NCBI GenBank assembly: GCA_934613185.1
Contig: CAKTSO010000010.1
Span: forward strand, 1-26,250
Reading direction: 5' to 3'
Source of the DNA: an uncultured Clostridia bacterium
Lineage (GTDB): Bacteria > Bacillota > Clostridia > Christensenellales > Maliibacteriaceae
Length of the DNA: 26,250 nt
The notes under the pieces were generated by a model, which was given only the letters and a program-made list of their open reading frames with translations, was not told the DNA's origin and ran no database searches. A program made the translations under genes and the position numbers. Shown in pieces: positions 7,189 through 15,044 of the stretch (position 1 is the stretch's first letter; every line of letters starts with the position of its first letter).

Positions 7189-8721
7189 TTATTCAGCCTT
7201 TTTGCCGCCCAGCACGTCGCCTTCCAGTTTGTTGTAACCGGCCGCAAGGAAGAGGATCTTTTCCTGCGTGGCTTCGCTCGTGGGCATCTCGCCGTTGATC
7301 TCGCCTTCGTGGATGACGATGACGCGATCGCTCATGCCAAGGATCTCGGGCAGTTCGGAGGAGATCATGATGATCGCCACACCCTCGTCGGACAGCTGGT
7401 TCAGAAGTTCGTAAATTTCGAACTTGGAACCGACGTCGATGCCGCGGGTGGGTTCGTCGATGATCAGGATCTTGACCTCGTTGCACAGCCACTTGGCGAC
7501 GACAACCTTCTGCTGGTTACCACCGGAAAGGTTGCGGCAAAGCTGATACTGGCTGGGGGTGCGGATGCGGATCGCTTCGATGTACTTCTTGGCGTTTTCC
7601 TTTTCCTGCTTCGCGTCGACGAAGCCGAAGTGCGTCATCGCGTCCGTATGCGCCATGTTGATATTGAACAGAACGTCGAGGCTCAGCGCCAGACCGTCCA
7701 GTTTGCGGTTTTCGGTGACGAAACCGATGCCGTGTTTGTTTGCCTGAGAGGGGCTCTTGATCGTGACGGGCACGCCGTCGATCTTGATTTCTTTCGTGGC
7801 GGGGTCCGCGCCGTAAACCGCGCGGAAGATTTCGGAGCGGCCTGCGCCGACCAATCCGGCGACACCCAGGATCTCGCCGTGGCGAACTTCCAGGTGATCG
7901 ACTTTGACATGACGGCTCGTGTGGCCTTCCAGATTGTTGATCTCGATGGCGACGTCGCCGATCTTGCGTTCATGTTTGGGATAGCGGTCGTCGAGCGCAC
8001 GGCCGACGATCATGTTGACCAGTTCGTCCATCGTGAGGCCTTCCATCGGGCGGGTGCCCTGATACTGGCCGTCGCGGATGACGGTGACGCGCTGGCAGAT
8101 CTGGCCGAGCTCTTCCAGGCGGTGGGAGATGTAGACCATGCCGACGCCCTTCTTCTGAAGGTTGCGGATGATGTCCATCAGCTGATCGATCTCTTTTTCG
8201 GACAACGTCGCGGTGGGTTCGTCCAGAACAAGGATCTGAGAGTTCATCGAGATCGCCTTGGCGATTTCGACCATCTGCTGCTTGGCGATGGGCAGGTTCT
8301 TGACAGCGGTATGCGTGTTAAGATCAATGCCGAGGTCGTCAAGGATGCGCTGCGCATCTTCGTGAAGTTTCTTTTCATCGATGAACAACCCGCCCATTTT
8401 CATGGGAGTGCGGCCGATGAAGATGTTGTCGGCGACCGTCAGTTCAGGACAAAGGTTCAATTCCTGAAAGATAATGGCGACGCCAAGTTCCTGTGCTTTG
8501 GCAACATTGTTGATGTGGACTTCTTCGCCGCGGATGAAGATTCTGCCCTCGTCCGCCTGGTAAACGCCCGACATGACTTTCATCAACGTCGATTTACCTG
8601 CGCCGTTTTCACCGACGAGACCGTGTACTTCGCCCTCGTCGACGGAAAACGATACATTGTCCAGCGCCTTGACTCCGGGGAAGGTTTTGGTTATCCCTTC
8701 CATCCGAAACAATTCTGCCAT
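7189..8721 (-). CDS. Sugar ABC transporter ATP-binding protein (RbsA/MglA type, two ABC domains)
   Basis: A 510-residue cytoplasmic ATPase with two fused ABC domains that powers monosaccharide import. Domain 1 has Walker A GENGAGKST (residues 37-45), Q-loop IIFQE (about 84-88), a degenerate signature LPIAKQQ (143-149) and Walker B ILVLDEPTA (163-171). Domain 2 has the usual degenerate Walker A GLVGAGRSE (289-297), a canonical signature LSGGNQQKV (398-406) and Walker B ILIIDEPTRG (418-427). One intact and one degenerate half is normal for this family. The ATG at 8719-8721 is preceded by AGAGGGG-type sequence at 9 bases. It is the first gene of the operon and follows a leader of about 275 bases holding a terminator-like hairpin. 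Substrate specificity is probably a pentose, hexose or deoxyhexose, judged from the downstream isomerase-family gene. Confidence 0.96.
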   Translation of the reverse strand: MAELFRMEGITKTFPGVKALDNVSFSVDEGEVHGLVGENGAGKSTLMKVMSGVYQADEGRIFIRGEEVHINNVAKAQELGVAIIFQELNLCPELTVADNIFIGRTPMKMGGLFIDEKKLHEDAQRILDDLGIDLNTHTAVKNLPIAKQQMVEIAKAISMNSQILVLDEPTATLSEKEIDQLMDIIRNLQKKGVGMVYISHRLEELGQICQRVTVIRDGQYQGTRPMEGLTMDELVNMIVGRALDDRYPKHERKIGDVAIEINNLEGHTSRHVKVDHLEVRHGEILGVAGLVGAGRSEIFRAVYGADPATKEIKIDGVPVTIKSPSQANKHGIGFVTENRKLDGLALSLDVLFNINMAHTDAMTHFGFVDAKQEKENAKKYIEAIRIRTPSQYQLCRNLSGGNQQKVVVAKWLCNEVKILIIDEPTRGIDVGSKFEIYELLNQLSDEGVAIIMISSELPEILGMSDRVIVIHEGEINGEMPTSEATQEKILFLAAGYNKLEGDVLGGKKAE

Positions 8722-9002
8722 GCGTGTATCACCCCTCTGGTTAATATTTGCGTCCTCTCGGACAAAAAAGGTTTCAACGCATTCGCCGCGTTTTGGGAAA
8801 CCTTACCGCTCACAAGAAATAGGTACAACAATAAAACATGTTTTTCGAAGCAAAGTCAATAAAATCGACGTTTCGCCTGCTTTAAACACATTCCTGCCAA
8901 ACAGAACGTAGAACAAACCTCCTCGTGATCCCGTCTGTTTTTTCCGTCGTGCCGACCGGCTCTCATCCAGCCCGTTCGGTCTTCCTGTTTCTCTATGTCC
9001 GT
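8722..9002 (-). promoter_or_regulatory. Long 5' leader of the sugar ABC operon
   Basis: From the predicted start near 8996 to the ATPase start codon the leader is about 275 bases, far longer than the roughly 50-base leaders of serS and tyrS here. It holds a stable two-part hairpin at 8954-8981 (GACC/GGTC plus GGCT/AGCC), an AGGAGG at 8918-8923, a possible short leader reading frame ending at 8803, and the terminator-like hairpin at 8764-8802. It matches no riboswitch class I can recognise. Confidence 0.5.
8764..8802 (-). terminator. Terminator-like hairpin in the sugar-operon leader (candidate attenuator)
   Basis: On the minus strand, GGTTTC (8797-8802) pairs with GAAACC (8770-8775), extended by AACGC/GCGTT inside the stem after a small bulge. 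Six T (8764-8769) follow at once. It lies between the operon promoter and the ATPase start codon, about 45 bases before the latter, so it could stop most transcripts before the structural genes. A control signal that opens it is inferred, not seen. Confidence 0.65.
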
Positions 9003-9031
9003 ATCATAACCCCATCGCGGGGCGTTGTCAA
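9003..9031 (-). promoter_or_regulatory. Sigma-A promoter of the sugar ABC operon
   Basis: On the minus strand a perfect TTGACA (9026-9031) and TATGAT (9003-9008) are separated by 17 bases. The spacer contains the inverted repeat CCCC-GCGAT-GGGG, which could serve as an operator. It is divergent from the tRNA-Ser promoter. Confidence 0.85.
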
Positions 9032-9155
9032 TGATTCCGGACGGATTTAACTTTTTCGTAAAATGCGCCGCGGCGGGGGATATCAGATTATATCTATGCA
9101 GAATGCCGCCCGTTTTATGCGTAAATATCCGTTTATTTCGAATGTAAAAAAAAGA

Positions 9156-9184
9156 TTGACTTTTGGGAGGGACGTTTGTATAAT
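9156..9184 (+). promoter_or_regulatory. Promoter of the tRNA-Ser gene
   Basis: TTGACT (9156-9161) and a perfect TATAAT (9179-9184) are 17 bases apart, about 45 bases upstream of the tRNA. The short leader contains an 8-bp inverted repeat (GTGAGTGA at 9193-9200, TCATTCAC at 9205-9212, one G-U pair) that probably forms part of the precursor removed by RNase P. Confidence 0.85.
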
Positions 9185-9229
9185 AGATAAATGTGAGTGA
9201 CGGGTCATTCACGACAAGTTCATAGGTAT

Positions 9230-9321
9230 GGAGAAGTCGCCTAGTTTGGTCGAGGGCGCACGACTGGAAATCGTGTAGGCGTTAACGCGCCTCGAGGGTT
9301 CGAATCCCTCCTTCTCCGCCA
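9230..9321 (+). tRNA. tRNA-Ser (anticodon GGA)
   Basis: A complete 92-base class II tRNA including an encoded CCA. The acceptor arms GGAGAAG (9230-9236) and CTTCTCC (9311-9317) pair perfectly. The anticodon stem CACGA/TCGTG encloses the loop CTGGAAA, giving anticodon GGA, which reads UCC and UCU. A long variable arm follows, as expected for serine tRNAs, and the T-loop GGTTCGAATCC is canonical. It has its own promoter and a strong terminator, so it is a single-gene unit. Confidence 0.97.
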
Positions 9322-9322
9322 C

Positions 9323-9359
9323 GCCGGAGCAAAGTTCGCTTTGCTCCGGCTTGTTTTTT
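9323..9359 (+). terminator. Intrinsic terminator of tRNA-Ser
   Basis: GCCGGAGCAAAG (9323-9334) pairs perfectly with CTTTGCTCCGGC (9339-9350) around a TTCG tetraloop, followed by TTGTTTTTT. It begins two bases after the CCA end. Confidence 0.96.
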
Positions 9360-9906
9360 ATCTTCGAAATAATCAAGCCGTTCGCACAGCTTGTCGTCGC
9401 GAGCTTTGTATCGTTCGAGACGGCTTTTCCCGAAAAAGAAAAGCCGCCTCTCGTTCACGTCGGCGCGTCTCCGATTCCGCAGCGAAGCGAGAATCCGTCG
9501 CGAATGCGCAATGCAATGCTTTCGGCATTCTTTCGTTTGACGATTTTTATGACGAAACTTCGTTAACCATTTGATTTTAAGCGCAAAGGCATACAACTTA
9601 AAACAAACAGGTTTCGACGCATGAAGCCTGCCTGCCGTCAATGTTCCTGCCGCCGTTTCATAAAAGAAGAAACGCCATAAACCCGCCGCAGCCCGACATT
9701 CGCCGGCCCTTCGACCGTTTTCCGATCCGATTCCGGTTCGGCGCGGGCGTTTGCGATTTGCGGGCCGGAGCGGCCGCGCGCCGCTTCCGCTTTTTCTTTC
9801 TTCTTTTGCGGTCGCAATTTCGAAAAACACGTCTTCTTTCTTCCGTTTTTCCGTCATCCTCCGTTTATTTCATCGTTTCGGCGTCGATTTTCCGTTTTCA
9901 TCGAAT

Positions 9907-10119
9907 TTATTTTCTTTCAAGAGCTTTTCCCGATTCGCGTCGATCCGCGCTGTCGATTTTTGCATATTCAACCATTTCGGATTTTACTTCATCGCAGCGC
10001 ATGTTAATGTTTTCTTTATGCGGTGTCCCGTTTTTTGGACACAAAAAACACGTCTTTTCCGTCATTTTGACGTATTTTGCTCTCAATTTTAAATATTCGG
10101 CATCCCATCCTAGTGTCAT
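9907..10119 (-). CDS. Possible 70-residue small protein, unrecognised
   Basis: A short minus-strand reading frame that I do not recognise and only weakly support. It starts MTLGWDAEYLKL and contains a Cys-x2-Cys pair (CFLCPKNG) with a later Cys about 17 residues on and a nearby His, so a metal site is conceivable. The strand is purine-rich, which favours coding on this side. Two TGTATACA palindromes lie 11 and 58 bases upstream of the start, where operator sites would be expected. Against it: the ribosome binding site is poor, no clear promoter is visible, and there are no co-directional partners or family matches I can name. An in-frame ATG giving MTEKTCFLC would be an alternative shorter start. 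Confidence 0.2.
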   Translation of the reverse strand: MTLGWDAEYLKLRAKYVKMTEKTCFLCPKNGTPHKENINMRCDEVKSEMVEYAKIDSADRRESGKALERK

Positions 10120-10125
10120 CTTTAT

Positions 10126-10186
10126 ATTGTGTATACAATATTAGGGAAACACCGTTTACTAAATATATTCTTTTTATGTATACAAT
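10126..10186. promoter_or_regulatory. Two TGTATACA operator-like palindromes
   Basis: The first copy sits in a 14-base near-perfect palindrome, ATTGTGTATACAAT (10126-10139). The second core, TGTATACA followed by AT, lies at 10177-10186. The cores are 47 bases apart. Centres of this kind (GTATAC) are used by several GntR-family repressors; no such regulator is in the window, so the assignment is only a suggestion. Confidence 0.35.
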
Positions 10187-10356
10187 TGCGTTCGCCTGTG
10201 ATCATCATTCAAATTTTGTCGAATCTTTTCCGTAAAAACGCCCTGAAAAGGTTTCTGTTTTCATGCGAAGCGCCGATCGATCCCGCGTTCCCTCCGTCTT
10301 TTTTCGTTTCGCCCCGCAAAACCGTCCATTTTCGATTCCGCGAGTTTCAATGCATC

Positions 10357-10388
10357 AAAAAAGCGGCATCGGGGTTCAATGCCGCTTT
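10357..10388 (-). terminator. Intrinsic terminator after the PfkB-family kinase gene
   Basis: On the minus strand, AAAGCGGCAT (10379-10388) pairs with ATGCCGCTTT (10360-10369), followed by further T to 10357. It lies about 20 bases after the stop codon. Confidence 0.93.
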
Positions 10389-10406
10389 CGACAATCCGGT
10401 TCTTTC

Positions 10407-11372
10407 TTATTCCGCCAAAATCCGCTGCGCTTCCTCGGCAAGCGATTCCAGCGAGGCATTCCACGCGCTGGCGCCCGCCGTGACAAGCGCGCGTTTGGAC
10501 GCAAGAGAGGCAAACGTGCCGCACAGCTTCATCGGCATCCCCGCAAGGCGCGCGCTGATGAAACCTGCGCAGAACGCGTCGCCCGCGCCCATGACGTCGA
10601 CGATCTCCTCCTGCCGCGCGAGGGTGGGAAGAAGCACCTCTTCGTTAAAATCGGTGATATAAACGCCGCGCTCGGCCATTTTGACGCAGAGCGTCCCGAC
10701 GCCCAGCTTTTCGTAATGCGCGCGGATCTCGTGCAGGTCGGTCAATCCGATCAGATCCTCAACCTCATCGATGTTCGGCATGAACAGGTCGACATGGGGC
10801 AGCATCGTCTCCAGAAGCTCGTTGTTGCGCCCGAGGCCTTTGACGTCAAGGCTCGTGGAAAGCCCGAGCTCCTGCGCGCGGGCGAGAAGATCCGCGCCGC
10901 CCTCGCCGTCGAGGCTCTTGAGCGGCCCGAAGGAGCCGTAATGCAGATGTGCCGCGCCGCGGAGCATATCGTCGGTGATATCGCTGCGGCAAAGCTGCGC
11001 GTTGCCGCCCTCGTTGCGCGAGCAGTGGCGGTCGCTGGCGTTCTGCGCGTCGCGCGTATAGAGAATGAGCGTCATGGTCGTCGTCACGTCGTCGCGGCGG
11101 ATGACGCTGTCGGTGTTGACGCCCGCGGACGTGACGGTCTTCATGATGCCGTCGCCGTGGAAATCGTTGCCGATCAGGCCGATCAGCGCGCTGTCATGCC
11201 CCATGCGGGCAAGGTCGATGGAGACGTTCGTCGCGTCGCCACCCGCGGCCATCAGAACGCGCGAGTTCGTGCCGTTGGGCAGGCTCAAAAGCAGCGGATC
11301 GACGTCGTAATAATAGGAATCGCAGGTCATCATGCCCACGCAGAGCACTTTTTTGGGGTTCAGGTCGTACAT
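10407..11372 (-). CDS. PfkB-family carbohydrate kinase
   Basis: A 321-residue cytoplasmic sugar kinase of the ribokinase/PfkB superfamily, which transfers phosphate from ATP to a sugar or related hydroxyl compound. The substrate-side glycine motif AAGGDATNVSIDLARMG is at residues about 42-58. The C-terminal signature VDVMGAGDAFCAGF (258-271) carries the anion-hole glycines and the catalytic base Asp266. FMPNIDE (198-204) matches the 'xxN-xxE' Mg/ATP region. I chose the ATG at 11372 because AAAGGAG lies about 8 bases upstream; an upstream in-frame ATG at 11498 would lie inside yigZ and adds unrelated sequence. It follows tyrS and yigZ on the same strand with a 44-base gap and no visible promoter of its own. 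It could phosphorylate the product of the isomerase-family enzyme, but the two are about 5.8 kb apart in different units. Substrate unknown. Confidence 0.93.
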   Translation of the reverse strand: MYDLNPKKVLCVGMMTCDSYYYDVDPLLLSLPNGTNSRVLMAAGGDATNVSIDLARMGHDSALIGLIGNDFHGDGIMKTVTSAGVNTDSVIRRDDVTTTMTLILYTRDAQNASDRHCSRNEGGNAQLCRSDITDDMLRGAAHLHYGSFGPLKSLDGEGGADLLARAQELGLSTSLDVKGLGRNNELLETMLPHVDLFMPNIDEVEDLIGLTDLHEIRAHYEKLGVGTLCVKMAERGVYITDFNEEVLLPTLARQEEIVDVMGAGDAFCAGFISARLAGMPMKLCGTFASLASKRALVTAGASAWNASLESLAEEAQRILAE

Positions 11373-11416
11373 GCGGGGTTCTCCTTTGAAAGTATGAGAA
11401 ATTAGCGCAAAAAACG

Positions 11417-12055
11417 TTATGCTTCCGGCGCGTCGGTCTGCCACGGATAGTCGTAGACGTCGCCGACACTCTGCGCGAGCATGTTTGCGCCCGTCCATTC
11501 GTCGAACAGGTCGAGCATTTGGCGCACATCGTCCGCCTTGGCGCGCATGGTCAGCGTCACCTGATCGGTAAACGAAGTGTCGAGCCGCTGGAACGGATAG
11601 TCCAAAAGCTTATGCTCGACTTTTCCGAGGTCGCCGTAGTCGATGCGGATATCGAAATCCATCGTCGGACACCAAAGCGCCGTCCCTGCGTTGTCGAGCG
11701 CGTCGATCCCGCAGCCGGAAAACGCGCGCGCAAGGCCGCCCGCGCCGAGCTTGATGCCGCCGAACCAGCGCACGACCGCGCAGAGGCACCGCGTCAGCCC
11801 GCGCTTTTGCAGCACGGACAAAATGGGCATGCCCGCCGTGCCGGACGGCTCGCCGCCGTCGGAAAAACGCTGCACGTTGACGTCGATGATGTACGCCCAA
11901 GCGATCGCGCTTGCCGTGGGATATTCGGCGCGGATCTGTTCGAGCAGAAGATCGGCCGACTCTTCGGAGTCCACCGGCGCGGCAATCCCGAGAAAGCGGG
12001 ATTTCTGCACCACGCGCTGGCTTTCCCCGCGCCGCAGAAGCGAAAGATATGACAT
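11417..12055 (-). CDS. yigZ: YigZ/IMPACT family protein
   Basis: A 212-residue protein of the UPF0029/IMPACT family. The N-terminal domain has the conserved core SRFLGIAAPVDSEESAD, a middle block RFSDGGEPSGTAGMPIL (residues about 63-79, the family hallmark), then RCLCAVVRWFGGIKLGAGGLARAF (about 89-112). The C-terminal 75 residues match the size of the DUF1949 domain usual in bacterial members. Eukaryotic IMPACT regulates the kinase GCN2 and bacterial homologues are suspected to bind RNA or ribosomes, but the function in bacteria is not settled. The start ATG at 12055 has AAAGGA at about 7 bases. It lies 53 bases after tyrS with only a weak hairpin between, so read-through from the tyrS promoter is likely. 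Confidence 0.95.
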   Translation of the reverse strand: MSYLSLLRRGESQRVVQKSRFLGIAAPVDSEESADLLLEQIRAEYPTASAIAWAYIIDVNVQRFSDGGEPSGTAGMPILSVLQKRGLTRCLCAVVRWFGGIKLGAGGLARAFSGCGIDALDNAGTALWCPTMDFDIRIDYGDLGKVEHKLLDYPFQRLDTSFTDQVTLTMRAKADDVRQMLDLFDEWTGANMLAQSVGDVYDYPWQTDAPEA

Positions 12056-12070
12056 GATTCGTCCTTTCCG

Positions 12071-12101
12071 CGCAAAACGCCTCCCGCAAAGCGGGCGGTT
12101 T
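12071..12101 (-). terminator. Weak hairpin between tyrS and yigZ
   Basis: On the minus strand, CCCGC-TTT-GCGGG forms a short GC stem, extended by two further pairs across a mismatch and followed by GTTTTGC. The U-run is interrupted, so it may be only a partial terminator controlling read-through into yigZ and the kinase gene. Confidence 0.45.
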
Positions 12102-12108
12102 CAAAAAC

Positions 12109-13317
12109 TTATTTCACGCAGATCTTTTTATACTGTTTTTTGCCGCGGCGAAGCAGGAACTCCCGCTTGTCGGTCGTGAAATCGATGGAATCGATGCGCT
12201 CGCCGTCGATCGAAACCGCGCCGGATTCGACCATCTTGCGCGCCTCGCTCTTGGACTTGCAAAGCCCGCAGGCGGCGAGAAGATCGACGATGCGCATGGA
12301 GGAAAGCTCGTCCGCGCCGATCTCGAACACGGGCGCGTCGCCGTCGGAACCGCCGCCGAAGAGCGCCTCGGCGCTTTTCTGCGCGGCAAGGGCCTTTTCC
12401 TCGCCGTGGACGATCTTCGTGACCTCGAAGGCCAGAACTTTCTTGGCCTCGTTGATCTCGGCGCCCTCCAGAGCGGACAGGCGGCGCACTTCGTCCATCG
12501 GCAGGAACGTCAGAAGCGACAGGCACTTTTCGACCACGTCGTCCTCGACGTTTCTCCAGTACTGATAGAAATCGTAGGGCGAGGTCTTGTTCTCGTCGAG
12601 CCACAGCGCGCCCGCGACGGTCTTGCCCATCTTCTGGCCCTGGCTGTTCGTCAAAAGCGAGAACGTCAGTGCGAAGGCGGGCTGCTGATCCTTCTTGCGA
12701 ATCAGGTTCGCGCCGGCGATCATGTTGCTCCACTGGTCATCGCCGCCGCACTGCAGCACGCAGTCGTAATCCTTGTGCAGACGATAGAAATCGTAGCCCT
12801 GCATGAGCATGTAGTTCAGCTCGAGGAAGGAAAGCCCGACCTCGCGCTCCATTCGCATCTTAAAGCAGTCCGCCGCGAGCATGCGGTTGACGTTGAAATG
12901 CACGCCGATGTCGCGAAGGAAGTCGATATAGTTCAAATTGCGCAGCCAGTCGGCGTTGTTGACCATGATCGCGCCGTTGTCAAAATCGATGAAGCGCGAA
13001 AGCTGCGCCTTGATCGCGTTGGCGTTATGGTCGATCTGCTCGACGGAGAGCATTTTGCGCATGTCCATCTTGCCGGACGGATCGCCGACCATGCAGGTGC
13101 CGCCGCCGACGAGCGCGATGGGACGATGACCCGCGCGCTGCATATGCGCCATCGCCATGATCGGGATAAAGTGTCCGACGTGAAGGCTGTCCGCGGTCGG
13201 GTCAAAGCCCACATAAAACGTGACGGGGCCCTCCTGCATGCGCGCGCGAAGCTCCTCCTCGTGCATGACCTGCCGAATGAACCCGCGTTCTTCCAGAACG
13301 TCCAGAATGTGTGCCAT
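12109..13317 (-). CDS. tyrS: Tyrosine--tRNA ligase
   Basis: Cytoplasmic class I synthetase that charges tRNA-Tyr. The 402-residue product has the usual length. The HIGH-type motif is HVGH (residues 46-49), in [22 protein letters not shown] (78-83) is typical; and the KMSKS-type loop is KMGKT (229-233). The C-terminal 70 residues ([24 protein letters not shown] onward) form an S4 RNA-binding domain. I chose the ATG at 13317 because AAGGAGGA lies upstream with good spacing and the product then begins directly with [16 protein letters not shown], as in other TyrRS. The upstream extension to 13590 runs back across the promoter and is not coding. The leader is about 48 bases with no room for a T-box. 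First gene of a probable tyrS-yigZ-kinase unit. Confidence 0.98.
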   Translation of the reverse strand: MAHILDVLEERGFIRQVMHEEELRARMQEGPVTFYVGFDPTADSLHVGHFIPIMAMAHMQRAGHRPIALVGGGTCMVGDPSGKMDMRKMLSVEQIDHNANAIKAQLSRFIDFDNGAIMVNNADWLRNLNYIDFLRDIGVHFNVNRMLAADCFKMRMEREVGLSFLELNYMLMQGYDFYRLHKDYDCVLQCGGDDQWSNMIAGANLIRKKDQQPAFALTFSLLTNSQGQKMGKTVAGALWLDENKTSPYDFYQYWRNVEDDVVEKCLSLLTFLPMDEVRRLSALEGAEINEAKKVLAFEVTKIVHGEEKALAAQKSAEALFGGGSDGDAPVFEIGADELSSMRIVDLLAACGLCKSKSEARKMVESGAVSIDGERIDSIDFTTDKREFLLRRGKKQYKKICVK

Positions 13318-13371
13318 GAACCTTGTCCTCCTTGGATTCTCACGAGCGCCTACACGCCCATACTCTACTGC

Positions 13372-13400
13372 ATTATCCCGCAAATGCCATGCAATGTCAA
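13372..13400 (-). promoter_or_regulatory. Sigma-A promoter of tyrS
   Basis: On the minus strand a perfect TTGACA (13395-13400) and GATAAT (13372-13377) are 17 bases apart, placing transcription start about 48 bases before the tyrS start codon. Confidence 0.85.
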
Positions 13401-13492
13401 CCTGCGCCCCGCGCGCACAGGCGTTTTGCAAAATATTTCTTCCGAATTCGCGCGGCATTGTCGTATTTTCGTCTTTCGCGGCAAACACGGCG

Positions 13493-13521
13493 TTGACAGG
13501 GCGTGCCGTTGACTTTAAGAT
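13493..13521 (+). promoter_or_regulatory. Promoter of the lysozyme/surface-protein operon
   Basis: A perfect TTGACA (13493-13498) and TAAGAT (13516-13521) are 17 bases apart. A second -10-like TATAAT occurs at 13549-13554 without a good -35 box. The leader is about 90 bases. It is divergent from the tyrS promoter. Confidence 0.6.
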
Positions 13522-13616
13522 AAAAGAAGACCGAAACATAATAGTAATTATAATAGGTAGAGATCGATTATCTTCGCCGCAAACGAACACATGAAAAAGG
13601 AGGTTCGCCGCATTTT

Positions 13617-15044
13617 ATGAAATATTTCTCAAAACGCGCAGTCCGCGTCGCATGGGCATGTTTCCTTTGCCTCGTCATGCTTTGCTGTGCGCTGCCGCGC
13701 GTGCAGGCCGCACCGCAGACGATCCCCGAAAGCCTCGTGACGTACAATCCGTTTACGGGGTATAACTTTTCGCACAACGCCGCCTTTTCCGGGCATTCGC
13801 TCGTGCACATGATCGACATCTCCGAGTTCAACACCGTCACGAACTGGAACGCCGTCAAGGCCTCGGGTGTCGATGCCGTCATTTTGCGTGCGGGCTTCCG
13901 CTGGTCGGGTTCGGGCAGGCTGCAAAAAGACGATAAGTTCGACGCTTACATTCAGGGTGCGCTTGCCGCGGGCTTGAACGTCGGCGTATATTTTTACTCC
14001 GAGGCCACGAACGTGCAGGAGGCCGCCGAGGAGGCGCGTACGGTGCTTGCCTATCTTGCGCCGTACAAGTCGAGCATCACGCTTCCCGTCGCGTTCGACT
14101 TCGAGTTTACCAACCACGGCCGGCTGTACAATACCTGCCAGACCATCGCCAATACGCAGGGCATGGCCGCGGCGCGCGCACACGGCACGGCACTTTGCCG
14201 CGCGTTTGCAAATGAGATCACCGCGGCGGGCATGCGCCCGATGGTCTACGCCGACCGCAACCGCCTTCAAAACTGGCTCAACGCTTCCGAGGTCGCCGAG
14301 GTCGCGGATATCTGGGTCGCAAGCTGGGTCGACGCGGACGATGCGTACACGACCTATTCGGCAAGCCGCTACTGCGCGTGGCAGTATTGCAGCAACCTTC
14401 GCATAAACGGCATCGCCGGAAACGTCGACGGAGACTTCCTCTATGTCGCCAACGGCACCTCGGGCGGCGATACCGATCCCACGCCGAGCCCGACGCCCAC
14501 GCCGGAGCCGTCGCCCGAGATCCCGCCGACAACGAAACCGACGCCCACGCCCACGCCTGTGCCCGATCCTTCTGTGACACAGACGACGCCGGGCGAAGAT
14601 GACAACGTCTATCTTTTAAGCGGCTTTGCCGTCGGCACGACGTACGCCGAAATTCGCGCGGCACTTGCCGAAGACGAGGACACGCGTGATTTCATTCTGC
14701 ATGTGTTTGACGCCGCGGGCGATCCCAAGGAAGACGGCGCGATCCTCGCCACGGGCGACGTTCTCGCGCTCACCACCGCGGACGACCCCGAAACGCCGAT
14801 CGAGATCGACATCATCGTGATCTTCGGCGACGTCTCCGGCGACGGGAAGATCGACCTGTTCGACGTCATGGACATGCATCAGTTCCTTTGCGAAACCAAA
14901 ACGCCGTCGCTTGCGGGCGGTTACGCCGCCGACATTAACGGCGACGAAAAGATCGACCTGTTCGATCTGATGGATCTTCGGCAGCACATCTGCGGCACGA
15001 AGCTGATCGGCCAAGTAAAAACCACGGAGGACGCTTCCGAATGA
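13617..15044 (+). CDS. Secreted GH25 lysozyme with C-terminal dockerin
   Basis: A 475-residue secreted muramidase-like protein. Residues 1-32 form a signal peptide (basic start, hydrophobic core, VQAA cleavage region). Residues about 62-280 are a glycoside hydrolase family 25 domain, which cuts the MurNAc-GlcNAc bond of peptidoglycan: HMIDISEFN starts it, and the catalytic acid pair is seen in PVAFDFEF (Asp161, Glu163). A Pro/Thr-rich linker covers about 286-325. Then comes a small domain (about 330-403, [18 protein letters not shown]), and a dockerin made of two calcium loops, [14 protein letters not shown] (404-417) and [14 protein letters not shown] (438-451). Dockerins bind cohesins, so the enzyme may be attached to a cell-surface partner. 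AAGGAGG (13597-13603) precedes the ATG at a rather long 13 bases. The stop overlaps the next gene's start (ATGA), implying coupled translation. Role could be cell-wall remodelling or attack on other bacteria. Confidence 0.93.
   Translation: MKYFSKRAVRVAWACFLCLVMLCCALPRVQAAPQTIPESLVTYNPFTGYNFSHNAAFSGHSLVHMIDISEFNTVTNWNAVKASGVDAVILRAGFRWSGSGRLQKDDKFDAYIQGALAAGLNVGVYFYSEATNVQEAAEEARTVLAYLAPYKSSITLPVAFDFEFTNHGRLYNTCQTIANTQGMAAARAHGTALCRAFANEITAAGMRPMVYADRNRLQNWLNASEVAEVADIWVASWVDADDAYTTYSASRYCAWQYCSNLRINGIAGNVDGDFLYVANGTSGGDTDPTPSPTPTPEPSPEIPPTTKPTPTPTPVPDPSVTQTTPGEDDNVYLLSGFAVGTTYAEIRAALAEDEDTRDFILHVFDAAGDPKEDGAILATGDVLALTTADDPETPIEIDIIVIFGDVSGDGKIDLFDVMDMHQFLCETKTPSLAGGYAADINGDEKIDLFDLMDLRQHICGTKLIGQVKTTEDASE

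Larger units (their letters stand above)
9360..10356. other. About 1 kb without a confident gene
   Basis: This stretch lies between the tRNA terminator and the terminator of the convergent kinase gene. I find no protein with recognisable motifs and no known structural RNA. What it holds: a 13-bp hairpin at 9417-9450 (one mismatch, 8-base loop); a marked pyrimidine excess on the plus strand from about 9640 to 10320; an imperfect repeat of a minus-strand word starting ATGACGGAAAA and ending ACGTGTTTTT, near 9825-9857 and again near 10041-10064; two TGTATACA palindromes (10130-10137 and 10177-10184); and a 70-codon minus-strand frame at 9907-10119. The purine-rich strand is the minus strand, as expected if it were transcribed leftward. 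It may be a decayed gene or an unrecognised RNA or small-protein locus. Confidence 0.4.

Noticed and set aside
9282..9857. A 191-codon minus-strand frame ending in GGEGGIRTLEAR
   Set aside because: Its end is the antisense of the tRNA-Ser gene and its terminator; this tail is a well-known artefact of translating across serine tRNA genes. The rest is very basic, with no motif.
13317..13590. N-terminal extension of tyrS by 91 residues
   Set aside because: It spans the tyrS promoter, does not resemble TyrRS sequence, and the ATG at 13317 has an excellent ribosome binding site.
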